Origin: JAGQIB01 sp041393395
GTDB taxonomy: Bacteria; ARS69
NCBI GenBank assembly: GCA_041393395.1
Contig: JAWKKG010000005.1
Span: 372,001 to 436,000, forward strand
Length of the DNA: 64,000 nt
Direction of reading: 5' to 3'
The notes under the pieces were generated by a model. It saw nothing but the letters and a program-made list of their open reading frames with translations, did not search any database and was not told where the DNA came from. Positions 1 to 8,910 of the stretch are shown one piece after another. A program made the position numbers and the translations under genes. Each line of letters opens with the position of its first letter. Position 1 is the first letter of the stretch.

Positions 1-672
1 CTCGAGGCCCGTGTATCCCGTGATTCCCTGCCGCAGTTCCCGGTAGTCGCCGACGTACCACGTGCTGCCCACGAACAGCCGGTTCGAGAGCAGGTCCGTC
101 TCCTCGCGGCGCGGGAGTTCCAGATTCAGTCCGACGGCGAGCTCCTGGCGGCGGTCGCCGAGCCAGGGCGTGCTGTAGGTGAACGTCGCGCGGTTCTTGT
201 CGCCGGCCGTGGCCCGGTGGCGGATCGTGCGGTTCAGCCCCTGCGCGTTGCGCACGCGCACCGCGTACCCGTAGCGCAATTCCTTCGTATCGAAGTCGTA
301 GTCGAGGATCGGCGCCGCGAGCCATCGCGGTCGCTCGTACGCGGACACCACCACGAGCACGCCGCCCTCGGACGGCACCGCGTCCACCTCGAGGTGCGCG
401 AACAGCCCGAGGTCGACCAGCCGTTCCCAGTCGCGCCACAGCGCCTCGGACGAGAACGGCACGCCTTCCGTCAGCCGCATCTCGCGCCGGAACACGATCT
501 CGCGCGTGTTCGTGTTTCCGAGCACGAGGACCTGCCGCACGATGAGACCGTCGAGCGCGGGATAGTCCTGGTAGTGCAGGCGCTCCATCGACGACACGCG
601 TCGCACTCCCACGCCCAGCGCGGCGCAGACGACGCAGATCGTGAACAGCAGCTGGCGCTCGGTCTTCCGCAT
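1..672 (-). CDS. Omp85/BamA-family outer membrane protein, N-terminal part (cut by window edge)
   Basis: The minus-strand frame is open from an ATG at 672 to the edge, giving 224 codons with no stop, so the protein is partial. It starts with a short hydrophobic signal-like segment (RQLLFTICVVCAALGVG). A POTRA-like unit follows: VLVLGNTNTREIVFRREM, then RDWERLVDLGLFAHLEV and a VLVVVSAYERP strand. This is the usual POTRA order of a beta strand, two helices and two strands. The remainder (YGYAVRVRNAQGLNRTIR...) looks like the first strands of a surface-antigen beta-barrel. A GGGGAGG Shine-Dalgarno sequence lies a few bases upstream of the ATG. Family members fold or export outer-membrane proteins. 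With a single POTRA visible, it may be a short BamA/TamA-like paralogue rather than the main BamA. Confidence 0.75.
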   Translation of the reverse strand, partial: MRKTERQLLFTICVVCAALGVGVRRVSSMERLHYQDYPALDGLIVRQVLVLGNTNTREIVFRREMRLTEGVPFSSEALWRDWERLVDLGLFAHLEVDAVPSEGGVLVVVSAYERPRWLAAPILDYDFDTKELRYGYAVRVRNAQGLNRTIRHRATAGDKNRATFTYSTPWLGDRRQELAVGLNLELPRREETDLLSNRLFVGSTWYVGDYRELRQGITGYTGLE

Positions 673-741
673 GTCCTCCCCATCGGACGGGCGGCGGGGA
701 TTCTGATCTTCGGAAGGACCTGCGCGATGGTCAAGACGCGA

Positions 742-768
742 GGAGGGAGGCCGCGGGGCCTCCCTCCG
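742..768 (-). terminator. Hairpin terminator between the bactofilin-like gene and the Omp85 gene
   Basis: GGAGGGAGGCC and GGGCCTCCCTCC form an 11-bp inverted repeat with a very short loop, just downstream of the minus-strand gene ending at 793 and upstream of the Omp85 gene. No strong U-tract follows, so it may act as a pause or processing site rather than a classical intrinsic terminator. Confidence 0.55.
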
Positions 769-792
769 AACTTGCATGCGCTCTCTTCGCCG

Positions 793-1980
793 CTACTCGG
801 CGGGGCCGGACGGCGGCGCGGGCGGCGCAGGGGGCGGAGGAGGCGGCAGGGTCGGCGGCGTGGCGGTCTCCCACGGCCGGTTCGGCACGTACGCGGGCGC
901 GCCGCCCGGCAGCTGCGTCCCCAGGCGGCTCAGCAGCAGCGCGCCGAAGCCGAGCGTGGACGCGAACAGCACCACGAACTTGTGCACGATGCCGGTGAAC
1001 AGCGTGACCGGCCCCATCGCCGGCCCCACGAGGTTCAGGACCAGCGTGAGAATCCCGAACGCCGAGATCGTCACGAATCCGAGCACGAGCTGACGGCTCG
1101 AGCCGCCCGGGGTGGCGAGCCCTTCGCCCGCGCGCATCGACGTCACCCGACGGCCGACCGCGAGACACGAGGCGGCGAAACCCGCCCAGCCGAGGCCGAT
1201 CCCGAACAGGAACACGAACGGGATCGCCACGATGCCCACCACCGTGATCGCGAGCAGGATCGACACGAGCACGAACGCGATCGGCAGGCCGAGCAATCCG
1301 AGGATGCCCACGAGGAAGCTCTGGCCGGGCTCGCCCTCCACGCGACGGCTGGTCGCATCGAGTCGACGTTCCATCAGCAGGTGCAGGAGCCACGTGAGGA
1401 ACAGTCCGAGACCGAGCAGGAGCAGACGCACCACGAACTGCACTCCGCGCGAGGGCCGCAACGTGATGTCGTCGCCGTCGCGATCCACGTGCATCCAGCC
1501 GAACGGCAGCGGGATGTTCACGGAGACCTTCTGACCGTGGACCTTCGCGTCCCCGTTCGTGCGGACGCGTCCGCCGATCGCGACCGCGTCCCCGTCGACC
1601 TCCGCGCCCTCGTGCAGCACGACGCTCCCGCCGACCGCGACCGCGTCTCCCTCGACCTTTCCGTAGACGTGCACGGTCCCGCCGATCGCGACGGCGTCGC
1701 CGCTCACGGTCTCGCCCGCGGCGATCGTGGTGTCGTTGCCGATCTCGACCCGCTCGCCCGTGGTCTGGACGTCTTCGTCCGTCTCCGGACGATACTTCTG
1801 GTACTCCTGCCAGAGATCCTCCGAGGAGTCCTTCACCGCCTCGATCTGGCGATCGAGGTCGTCCAGCAGGTCCGTCGACAGCGTGTCCGTCTGGGCTCGT
1901 GCCGCCGGCGCCGCCCACGCGAATGTCGCGATCGTCGCGACGAGTGCGAGTCGTCCGGAACTAGGCGAACAGCGACGCAT
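793..1980 (-). CDS. Bactofilin-like beta-helix domain fused to a polytopic membrane domain
   Basis: The 395-aa protein has a signal peptide (LALVATIATFAWAAPAARA) and a charged linker. Its repeat region (about residues 75-150) has short turns such as GDAVAIGGTVHVYG, GDAVAVGG and GDAVAIGGRV, the pattern of bactofilin/polymer-forming beta-helices. Four or five hydrophobic segments follow (about 185-335), then a proline-rich tail. Signal peptide, repeats and membrane segments together point to the envelope, with the beta-helix probably in the periplasm. Its start overlaps the end of the anti-sigma-like gene by 20 nt, so it is probably the last gene of the sigma operon and may be one of its envelope targets. 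I cannot assign a biochemical role. A Shine-Dalgarno site would lie inside the upstream gene. Confidence 0.7.
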   Translation of the reverse strand: MRRCSPSSGRLALVATIATFAWAAPAARAQTDTLSTDLLDDLDRQIEAVKDSSEDLWQEYQKYRPETDEDVQTTGERVEIGNDTTIAAGETVSGDAVAIGGTVHVYGKVEGDAVAVGGSVVLHEGAEVDGDAVAIGGRVRTNGDAKVHGQKVSVNIPLPFGWMHVDRDGDDITLRPSRGVQFVVRLLLLGLGLFLTWLLHLLMERRLDATSRRVEGEPGQSFLVGILGLLGLPIAFVLVSILLAITVVGIVAIPFVFLFGIGLGWAGFAASCLAVGRRVTSMRAGEGLATPGGSSRQLVLGFVTISAFGILTLVLNLVGPAMGPVTLFTGIVHKFVVLFASTLGFGALLLSRLGTQLPGGAPAYVPNRPWETATPPTLPPPPPPAPPAPPSGPAE

Positions 1981-2575
1981 GGCGAAGCCCTCCCCGACGC
2001 CCGCGCCGAAACGCGAAAGCGGCGATCCCGATGACAGTCAAACCCAGGGTCCCGATGACGAGGTGCTCGGCGGAGGGTCCGAAGGCCGACCAGCCGGCAC
2101 GGGTCAGCGTCTGCACGACGCCGGGGACCCATTCGAAGCGAGTGGCCGAGTCCGCGGCGAGGACGATCCCTCGCGTGAACAGGTCCGCGGCCTCACCGGT
2201 GCCCACCGCGAGATCTCCGAGCAACGCGCCCGGGGCCGCCTGCGGGGACCGACCCACGATCGCCACGAGGGACGCGAGGCCGCCGGCTCCGGCCAGAACC
2301 AGGGACTGCTCGAACCAGTTCGGCAGGCGGAACGCCCGCGCGCGCCGGGCCCGATCCTGGTGGATCGCCCGCAGCACGTCGGTGGTGAGGTCCGCCGGAG
2401 GCGCGACGTCCAGGGACTCGGAAAGGATCCGCTGCAGCTCGAGCTGGACCGCGAGTTCCCGCGCCAGCCGCGGATCGCCCGCCGCCCGCGCGGCCACGGA
2501 GTCCCGCTCGGCCGGCTTCAGCCGTCCTTCCGCCAGATCCACCAGTTTCTCTTCGATCGGTCGTCGCGTTCTCAT
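1961..2575 (-). CDS. Probable anti-sigma factor, single or double membrane span
   Basis: The 204-aa protein lies downstream of the ECF sigma gene at 2733-3356. The N-terminal ~90 residues are charged and helical (IEEKLVDLAEGRLKP, then ARELAVQLELQRIL), as in cytosolic anti-sigma domains; I see no HxxxCxxC zinc motif. Hydrophobic stretches follow near residues 92-110 (VLAGAGGLASLVAIVG) and 170-190 (LVIGTLGLTVIGIAAFAF), with a basic cytoplasmic tail. GGGAGAACGACC before the ATG supports the start. Position and architecture, not sequence identity, support the anti-sigma role. It would hold the neighbouring sigma factor at the inner membrane until an envelope signal releases it. Confidence 0.6.
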   Translation of the reverse strand: MRTRRPIEEKLVDLAEGRLKPAERDSVAARAAGDPRLARELAVQLELQRILSESLDVAPPADLTTDVLRAIHQDRARRARAFRLPNWFEQSLVLAGAGGLASLVAIVGRSPQAAPGALLGDLAVGTGEAADLFTRGIVLAADSATRFEWVPGVVQTLTRAGWSAFGPSAEHLVIGTLGLTVIGIAAFAFRRGRRGGLRHASLFA

Positions 2576-2732
2576 GGTCGTTCTCCCGACGGCTTCCCCG
2601 CCCTGAACCGGTGTACGGATTCGCGCGCTCGAGGTTGCGTCCCCGCGAGCACCACCGGTCCGGGAGGCGACGGACCGCTACAGTAGACCAAAATTCCCCA
2701 TTCGCCACTCCCCGGGCGAGGTGCGCGGCGGC

Positions 2733-3356
2733 TCACTCCAGATCCTCCCGCCCGTAGTCCTGGACCAGGATCTTCCGGAACGCCTCCCGCGCCCGGTGGA
2801 TCCGGGCCTTCACGGTGCCCAGCGGGATGTCCAGCGACGTCGCGATCTCGTCGTAGGAGAGGTCCCGCTGGTGACGGAGCAGGAGGACGAGGCGGTGGGA
2901 CTCCGGCAGCTTGGCGAGAGCCTCCTCGAGAATGCGGACCCGCTCGGCCTGCTCCAGGTCACGCGCCGGATCCTGGGCGGGGTCCTCCACGTCGCGGGTG
3001 CCGGTGTCCTCTTCGCCGCCGATGGGCGCGTCCAGGGACACGGTGCGCAGCTTCTTCTTGCGGATCCAGTCGATGCACAGGTTGGACGCGACCCGGTAGA
3101 GCCAGCTCACGAACGGGTACGTCGGGTCGTACTTTCCGAGCGAGCGGTACACCCGCACGAAGATCTCCTGCGTGAGATCGCGCGCGAGTTCGCGGTCGCG
3201 CACCATGCGCCAGGCGACGTTGTAGATGCCCCGCTCGTGCCGCCGCACCAGAACCGCGAACGCGCGCTCGTCCCCGTCGAGCGCGCGGCGGACGTAGACG
3301 CGATCGTCCTCCGGCTCCGGTCCGGACGGGACCTCGGGCACCGCCGTCGGGGTCAC
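2733..3356 (-). CDS. ECF (RpoE-type) RNA polymerase sigma factor
   Basis: The 207-aa protein has region 2 (FAVLVRRHERGIYNVAWRM, DLTQEIFVRVYRSL, FVSWLYRVASNLCIDWIRKK) and region 4 (LAKLPESHRLVLLLRHQ, LSYDEIATSLDIPLGTVKAR), the standard two-domain ECF layout with no extra domain. It starts at GTG 3356, which shares bases with the TGA of the upstream TPR lipoprotein (GTGA overlap), so translation is probably coupled. The next gene downstream looks like its anti-sigma factor, and a bactofilin-like envelope protein ends the run. The target promoters are not visible. The role is transcription initiation for an envelope or stress regulon, by family knowledge. Confidence 0.9.
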   Translation of the reverse strand: MTPTAVPEVPSGPEPEDDRVYVRRALDGDERAFAVLVRRHERGIYNVAWRMVRDRELARDLTQEIFVRVYRSLGKYDPTYPFVSWLYRVASNLCIDWIRKKKLRTVSLDAPIGGEEDTGTRDVEDPAQDPARDLEQAERVRILEEALAKLPESHRLVLLLRHQRDLSYDEIATSLDIPLGTVKARIHRAREAFRKILVQDYGREDLE

Positions 3357-4759
3357 GGCGCGGTCCGCGCGGCCGTCAGCGGCGCCGCCGTCGCGAGCGC
3401 GCCGTCCACGTCGCCCGCCTCGAGACGCGAGATCGCGGCGAAGCAGATCGGCTCCTCGTCTCCGGGCAGGCGGCCCGCCGCGAAGTCGAACAGCGACGCC
3501 GCCACCGCCGGCACACCCCGATCCCGCAGATCGTACGCCGCGGCCAGGAAGATCGGTCCCGGCACGTGACCGCCGCTCATCTCGCGGAGCCGCGTGAACG
3601 CGGCCCGCGCGTCGGCGCTTCGCCCGAGCTCGCGGGCGAGCGGCGCGAACAGCGCGTACGCGTACGGGAACTCGGGGTCCTCGCGGATCGCGTCGGCGAG
3701 CTCGGACAGCGCGGCCGTGGAGTCCGCCGCCTCGAGCGCGATCGCGGCCTGCACGAACTTCTTCACCGCGAGCGCGCCGGACGCGTTCTCGATCTCGACC
3801 AGCCGCCGGCGATGCGTCTCGGCCGCACGCCGCGCGGCGTCCCGGTTCCCGCGCGCCCGCTCGATCTGCACCAGGAGCTGCAGCGCGTCGAGACTCGTGG
3901 AGTCGCGGGCGGCGGCGCGGTCCGCGAGCTCCCGGGCCGTGTCGAGCGAGCCGGCGTCCAGCGCGGCGCGGGCGAGCAGAACGTCGGCCCGCGCGGAGTC
4001 CCCGGGCGCGGCGGGATCGAACTCCCCGGTCGCGAGGTAGTCGAGCGTGACGCGGCGCGCTGCGGTCGCGCCGGCCGCCGACTGCGCGTCGGCGAGGCCG
4101 ACCCAGGAGAACAGGTCACGCGGCGCGAACTCCACCGCGCGCTCGAAGTCGGCGATCGCGCCGTCGAGATCCCCGACCCGCCGCCGCAGCGTGCCGCGCG
4201 CGCGGTACGACATCGCGTCCTGCGGCTCGTGCTCGAGCTGCACCGTGAAGAGGCTGTCCGCGAGCTCGAAGCGGTTGCGGCGACGCGACGCGTCGGCGAA
4301 GGCCACGAGCTCGTCGCGGGTCAGCGCCCGCTGCCGGGCGAGATTCGCGAGCGGCGCGAGCACGTCCTCGAAGCGGCCGTCCTCGTACGCGAGCAACCCG
4401 AGCGCGGAGAGCGCGCCCGCGTGATCCGGGTGCTCGTGGACGAGCCACGTGAACTGCCAGATCGCGGCCCAGCGACGCCCGGTGAACAGCTCGGCCCGGG
4501 CGAGGCCGAACCGGGCGTCCTGCTCGATCTCCGCCGGCAAGCGCTCGGCCGCGAGGATGCCGCGCAGCGTCTCGGCCGCGGCGAGCTGGGCCTCCGGGCG
4601 ACCGGAGGCGATCTGACCGGACGCGTCCTCCAGCGCCCGGACGACGGCGGGGTCGCGCGCGGGCGGTCGCTCGCAACCGGCGACGCCGAGGGACGAGAGG
4701 AGCGCCGCGAGCGAGACGGCTCGCCAGGGGATCCGGCCGCGCCGGGGAATTCGCACCAT
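3353..4759 (-). CDS. TPR-repeat lipoprotein
   Basis: The 468-aa protein has a lipoprotein signal ending in the lipobox LGVAGC (Cys29), so it is probably anchored in a membrane facing the periplasm. The rest is helical TPR-like repeats, for example AMSYRARGTLRRRVGDLDGAIADFERA followed by DLFSWVGLADAQ, and further units rich in A, L, R and D. No catalytic motif is seen. It overlaps the sigma-factor start by 4 nt and lies 58 nt downstream of the CRTAC1 gene. A role in protein-protein contacts or in sensing for the sigma system is plausible but unproven. Confidence 0.75.
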   Translation of the reverse strand: MVRIPRRGRIPWRAVSLAALLSSLGVAGCERPPARDPAVVRALEDASGQIASGRPEAQLAAAETLRGILAAERLPAEIEQDARFGLARAELFTGRRWAAIWQFTWLVHEHPDHAGALSALGLLAYEDGRFEDVLAPLANLARQRALTRDELVAFADASRRRNRFELADSLFTVQLEHEPQDAMSYRARGTLRRRVGDLDGAIADFERAVEFAPRDLFSWVGLADAQSAAGATAARRVTLDYLATGEFDPAAPGDSARADVLLARAALDAGSLDTARELADRAAARDSTSLDALQLLVQIERARGNRDAARRAAETHRRRLVEIENASGALAVKKFVQAAIALEAADSTAALSELADAIREDPEFPYAYALFAPLARELGRSADARAAFTRLREMSGGHVPGPIFLAAAYDLRDRGVPAVAASLFDFAAGRLPGDEEPICFAAISRLEAGDVDGALATAAPLTAARTAP

Positions 4760-4817
4760 GGCGCGATCCTAGCAGCGGTTCGCGCAGCGCACGAGGACGC
4801 GTGCGAGGGCCGCGGGG

Positions 4818-6521
4818 TCAGCGCCCGGCGGGCGGCTCGACGATCGGATCCTCGCCTTCCACGCAGCGGACGGTGGAGCCCGCCGCGACGTCGGCGATCG
4901 CCTGCGCCTGGCCGGAGGGCCAGCGGATCTCGAGGCGGTCGAGGGCGGCCACGTCGCCGAGACCGAGCACCGGCCGCGGGTCGTTCGCCGCGAGGTAGCT
5001 CGAGCCGGTACGCACCTGCCGACGCCAGAGACGATCACCGGCCCGGGCCCGCACCTCGGCTCCGCCGCCGTCACGCGGGGACCGCGTACCCACGAGCCGC
5101 AGGCGCACGAACCGATCCGCGCGCGGCGCCTCGTTCACGAGGATCTCGGGCGCCGCGCCGACGTTCGTGACCACGACGTCCGGGTCGCCGTCGTCGTCCA
5201 GGTCGCCGAAGATCGCGGCGCGACTCACCGCCACGCTCGCGACGAGATCGCCCCAGCCCTTGCCCCCGACCGCGAAGTGACCGGTGCCGTCGTTCTCGAA
5301 CACCTGGTTCGGCTGCGCGTAGTCCAGGTTGTCGAAGTACAGGTCCACGTTGTCCATGATGTGGCCGTTCGCGACGAACAGATCGAGATCGCCATCGAGG
5401 TCCGGATCGAAGAACCCCGCCCCGAACGCGAGATACGGCAACGCCGCCTCGCCGAGTCCGGCCGCGAACGAGCCGTCCGTGAAGTAGCCGCCGTCCTCCG
5501 CGACGTACAGCGTGTTCGTCTCGAGGCTGAAGTTCGTGACGAAGAGGTCCACGCGACCGTCGCCGTTCGCGTCCTGCGCGTCCACGCCCATGCCGGCCTG
5601 CGGCGTGCCGCCCTGGTCGAACGAGACGCCCGCGAGCATTCCGTCTTCCGTGAAGTGGCCCGCGCCGTCGTTCACGAACAGCCAGTTCGGCTGCGTGTCG
5701 TTCGCCACGTAGAGGTCCAGATCGCCGTCGTCGTCGAAATCGCCGGCCACCGCGCCGAGCGCGTGCGCATCCGTGACCGCGGCGAACCCCGCGCTCTCGG
5801 TCGCGTCCTCGAACGTGCCGTCGCCGCGATTGCGGTAGAAGATGTCGGGCTCGGGGCGGAACGACGCCGGCCCGCCGTGCGTGCGGTACCCCGGCTTGCG
5901 CAGGCCGTACCACTCGTGATCCTCGATCCGGTACTTGAAGTAGTTGCACACGTAGAGATCCGGGAACCCGTCGCCGTCCGCATCGAAGAACACGGCCGAC
6001 GTGCTCCAGCGCGGATCCCCCACGCCCGCCGCCGCGGTGACATCCGTGAAGCGACCCGCGTCGTTGCGGTACAGGCGATTCGCCCCGAAGTTCGTGACGT
6101 ACAGGTCGGGGTCGCCGTCGTTGTCGTAGTCCGCGACCGCCGCGCCCATCCCGTACGTGTCGTCGTCCGCGCCGGCGGCGCCGGCGACCGACTCGTAGCG
6201 AAGCGGCGCGCCCGGTTCGCTCACGCGCGCCCACAGCTCGTTGCGGGCGGGCGGATCGTACTCGTGCCCGGGAAGTCCCGCTCCCTGCACGAAGTACAGG
6301 TCGAGGTCGCCGTCGCTATCGAAGTCCAGCATCGCGCCGCCGGCCCCGATCAGCTCCACCGCGAACTTCTCGCCCGAGGATCCGTTGTGGTGCACGAACG
6401 TGATCCCGGAATCGGCCGTGCGGTTCGCGAACGGAACCGGTCCGGCGACGGCCGCCGTCCCGCCGAGCGCGACGAGAGCACCGCCGGCGACGAGGAGACA
6501 GTACGGAGAACGCCGGTTCAT
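4818..6521 (-). CDS. CRTAC1-family FG-GAP/VCBS repeat protein with ASPIC/UnbV C-terminus
   Basis: The 567-aa secreted protein has a signal peptide (LLVAGGALVALGGTAAVAG). Repeated calcium-binding propeller motifs follow: DFDSDGDLDLYF, DYDNDGDPDLYV, DADGDGFPDLYV, DFDDDGDLDLYV, DANGDGRVDLFV, DPDLDGDLDLFV and DLDDDGDPDVVV, the pattern of an integrin-like beta-propeller. The last ~100 residues (VRLRLVGTRSPRDGGGAEVRA...GLGDVAALDRLEIRWPSG) match the ASPIC/UnbV domain. The start at 6521 shares a base with the stop of the upstream TPR gene (TGATG), so the pair is coupled. It is extracytoplasmic and probably binds Ca2+; its partner is unknown. Confidence 0.85.
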   Translation of the reverse strand: MNRRSPYCLLVAGGALVALGGTAAVAGPVPFANRTADSGITFVHHNGSSGEKFAVELIGAGGAMLDFDSDGDLDLYFVQGAGLPGHEYDPPARNELWARVSEPGAPLRYESVAGAAGADDDTYGMGAAVADYDNDGDPDLYVTNFGANRLYRNDAGRFTDVTAAAGVGDPRWSTSAVFFDADGDGFPDLYVCNYFKYRIEDHEWYGLRKPGYRTHGGPASFRPEPDIFYRNRGDGTFEDATESAGFAAVTDAHALGAVAGDFDDDGDLDLYVANDTQPNWLFVNDGAGHFTEDGMLAGVSFDQGGTPQAGMGVDAQDANGDGRVDLFVTNFSLETNTLYVAEDGGYFTDGSFAAGLGEAALPYLAFGAGFFDPDLDGDLDLFVANGHIMDNVDLYFDNLDYAQPNQVFENDGTGHFAVGGKGWGDLVASVAVSRAAIFGDLDDDGDPDVVVTNVGAAPEILVNEAPRADRFVRLRLVGTRSPRDGGGAEVRARAGDRLWRRQVRTGSSYLAANDPRPVLGLGDVAALDRLEIRWPSGQAQAIADVAAGSTVRCVEGEDPIVEPPAGR

Positions 6522-8176
6522 CAACTCTCGGGACCGTTCTTCTCGAGATGCTCGAAGCGCCGCTCGCGGCCCTTCGCCACGTGACGGACCAGGTCCTTCA
6601 CGTCGTACCGGTCGATCGCGTGATTCAGCGACTCGCGCGCCGCGTCGTACTCGCCGAGCTCGCCCAGGAGCTCCGCCACCCGGAGCCGCGCGACGCGACG
6701 GTAGAGGCGTCCCGGGCCTTCGTCCGGCGACTCGGCCAGCCGCCGGAAGTGCGGCAGCGCGAGTGCGATATCGCCGCGGAGGAACGCGAGCTCGCCGCGA
6801 TAGAAATCGAGGAAGCTCGGTTCCGGCCAGGTCATCTCGGCGAGCTCGCTCTCCGCGTAGTCCCAGTCCCCGCCGTAGATCGCGCGCGCGACCGGCTGCA
6901 CGTCTTCGAACAAGCGGGCCAGCTCCGACGACGCGCCGACTTCGTCTCCCTTGGCCCAGCGCACGAACTCGTCGTCGCCGTCGTCGCGGTTGCGGCGGTC
7001 GCGCACGATCTCGCGCGCCGCCTCCTCCTCCCCGCGCAGCAGGCACAGGTCCGCGAGATACACGATCACCGAGGGCTGCAGCCAGTCCGGATCCGCCGGG
7101 ACGTCGGCGCGCAGCTGGTACAGGTTCGCGCGCGCCGCGTCCTGGCGCCCGGCGAGGATCTGCAGGTACGACTGGTACAGGCGGAGACGCGCGTTCACGT
7201 CGCGCGTGAGGCGATCCTCGGACAGGTCCGCGGCGCGCACCACGGTGCCGATCCGACGCAGATCCTCGTCCAGACGATCCGGCAGGAACAGATCGATGAT
7301 CGCGAGCGGTTCCACGAGGCGCGGGTTGCCGGGATAGTCCTCGTCGAAGTCGTCGAACAGGTGGCGCGCGTCCTCGAGGCGCCCCTCGAACCCGAACAGG
7401 ATCGCGCCGCGCAGCGCACGGGCGTCGTTCTGCGACCAGCTCGCACGATCGATCGCGACCTCGAGATCTTCCAGACCCTGCTCGACGTCTCCCGACGGGA
7501 TCCGCAGAAGCCAGGTGGCGAGCTTGATCGCGCCCGGCAGCAGATCCGCGAAGTACCGATACGCCCCCACGATCGTGAGCGCGTCGGGATTCCGCGGATC
7601 GATCTCGAGCACGCGGTCGAGATCGCCCTTGCCCGCGCGCGCCGCATTTCCCGCGCTCCAGTGCTCGTAGGCCAGTTCGTAGAGCTGCGCCTTGAACATC
7701 TTGGCCCAGCCGCGGTAGAGCCGGCCCGACGGCGAGTTCTCGTCGGCCTCCAGCAACTGGTCCGCGTACGTGATCGCCGTGTCGAGCACCGCGTGGATGG
7801 GCTCGACCTGGGGCTTCACGCGATCGCGCTTGTTGTCCTGCTCGGACACGTACTCCCGGAGCACGCGCGCCCGCACGAGGTACGGTCGCGGATCCGTGGG
7901 CGCGAGCGCGCGCATCGTGTCGGCCACTGCCGACGCGGCCGTCGGCTCGCCCGCGTAGAGATGGTCCATCGCCCGCAACCCGAGTGCATTGAGCTCGGCC
8001 TCGTCGGGCGCGAGCAGCAGTCCCGTCGCGAGCGTGAGCGCCCGCCCGGCCGTGAGGCCCGTGGCACCGGGAGCGGCGAACGACGGCGACGCCGTCACGG
8101 GTTCGACCTCCTGCGCGGCGAGGGGCCGTACGAGGACGAGCGCCACCCCGAGGGCGGCGAGGAACGAGCGGGTCAT
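6521..8176 (-). CDS. Secreted TPR-rich protein
   Basis: The 551-aa protein has a clear signal peptide (SFLAALGVALVLVRPLAAQ). The body is helical repeats with TPR spacing, for example SGRLYRGWAKMFKAQLYELA, DLDRVLEIDPRNPDALTIVG and FYRGELAFLRGDIALALPHF. I see no enzyme motif. It is sandwiched by 4-nt (ATGA) and 1-nt (TGATG) overlaps between the CDP-alcohol transferase and the CRTAC1 protein, so it belongs to the phospholipid/CRTAC1 operon. A scaffold or carbohydrate-polymer-binding role in the periplasm is possible; the sequence alone does not say. Confidence 0.7.
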   Translation of the reverse strand: MTRSFLAALGVALVLVRPLAAQEVEPVTASPSFAAPGATGLTAGRALTLATGLLLAPDEAELNALGLRAMDHLYAGEPTAASAVADTMRALAPTDPRPYLVRARVLREYVSEQDNKRDRVKPQVEPIHAVLDTAITYADQLLEADENSPSGRLYRGWAKMFKAQLYELAYEHWSAGNAARAGKGDLDRVLEIDPRNPDALTIVGAYRYFADLLPGAIKLATWLLRIPSGDVEQGLEDLEVAIDRASWSQNDARALRGAILFGFEGRLEDARHLFDDFDEDYPGNPRLVEPLAIIDLFLPDRLDEDLRRIGTVVRAADLSEDRLTRDVNARLRLYQSYLQILAGRQDAARANLYQLRADVPADPDWLQPSVIVYLADLCLLRGEEEAAREIVRDRRNRDDGDDEFVRWAKGDEVGASSELARLFEDVQPVARAIYGGDWDYAESELAEMTWPEPSFLDFYRGELAFLRGDIALALPHFRRLAESPDEGPGRLYRRVARLRVAELLGELGEYDAARESLNHAIDRYDVKDLVRHVAKGRERRFEHLEKNGPES

Positions 8177-8910
8177 CGGTTCTCCTTGAGTCGATTCGTG
8201 ATCCACAAGGTACGGAAGACGGCCGTGCCGAGCGACCCGGCCGCGATGATCACGAGCAACCCCAGGAGAACGGTCCCCGTCGGGCGCCCGAGCGCCGCGG
8301 ACAGGGTCGGATCGAGGATGGAGCCGAGCCCCACCAGGAGCAGCCGCTCGGCCCGCTGCATCACGCCGAGCTTGCAGAGCACGCCGAGGCTTTCGCCGCG
8401 CGCGCGCGTGTAGCTCACGAGCATCGAGCCGCCGAGCCCCAGCACGAGCACGAGCACCGGCAGCGGGCGCTGGTACCACCACACGAGACCGGAGAACGCG
8501 GCGAGCTCGGTGAAGCGGTCGAGCGTGGAATCGAGGAACGCGCCGGCGTCGGAGGCCACGCCGCGGGCGCGGGCCACGAGGCCGTCGAACGCATCCGTGA
8601 GGCCGCTCGCGAGGACGAGGGCGCCGCCGAGCGGGAGCTGCCCCGCGCCGAACGCGAATCCCGAGGCGATCCCGAGCAGGAGACCGAGACCGTTGAAGAA
8701 CTCCGGCGGGAGGCCCATAGCGAGCGATACGCGACGTACGGGATCGACCGCCCAGTAGAACCACTCGCGCAGCCAGTTGCCGCCCACGAAGCTGCCGCGG
8801 CGCGCGACCTCGTCGCTGTGCGGATGGGCGCCACGGCGAACGCGGAACGCGAGCATGGAAAGGAGGGCGACCGCGAGGACGGCGACGAAGGCCGTGATCT
8901 CGGTTCTCAA
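8173..8910 (-). CDS. CDP-alcohol phosphatidyltransferase resembling phosphatidylinositol-phosphate synthase
   Basis: This integral membrane enzyme has the family signature D-x2-D-G-x2-A-R-x8-G-x3-D-x3-D, here as DAFDGLVAR then GAFLDSTLD, which binds Mg2+ and the CDP-lipid. A later segment, SYTRARGE followed by MQRAERLLLVGL, resembles the inositol-phosphate-binding region of mycobacterial PgsA1/archaeal synthases (SYIKARAE...ERPERL). That points to CDP-diacylglycerol plus inositol-1-phosphate (or a similar polyol phosphate) as substrates. About six hydrophobic segments fit the family. The chosen start is TTG 8910, overlapping the TGA of the upstream Tam41-like gene; longer starts would run inside that gene. 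The head-group specificity is inference. Confidence 0.75.
   Translation of the reverse strand: MRTEITAFVAVLAVALLSMLAFRVRRGAHPHSDEVARRGSFVGGNWLREWFYWAVDPVRRVSLAMGLPPEFFNGLGLLLGIASGFAFGAGQLPLGGALVLASGLTDAFDGLVARARGVASDAGAFLDSTLDRFTELAAFSGLVWWYQRPLPVLVLVLGLGGSMLVSYTRARGESLGVLCKLGVMQRAERLLLVGLGSILDPTLSAALGRPTGTVLLGLLVIIAAGSLGTAVFRTLWITNRLKENR

Noticed and set aside
217..2034. 605-codon plus-strand open frame
   Set aside because: It is antisense to the anti-sigma and bactofilin-like genes. The translation is Arg/His/Glu/Asp-rich low complexity without motifs, typical of the complementary frame in GC-rich DNA.
4818..7046. 742-codon frame starting far upstream of the CRTAC1 signal peptide
   Set aside because: The first ~175 codons are Arg-rich antisense-like sequence inside the TPR gene; ATG 6521 with a signal peptide and TGATG coupling is the clear start.
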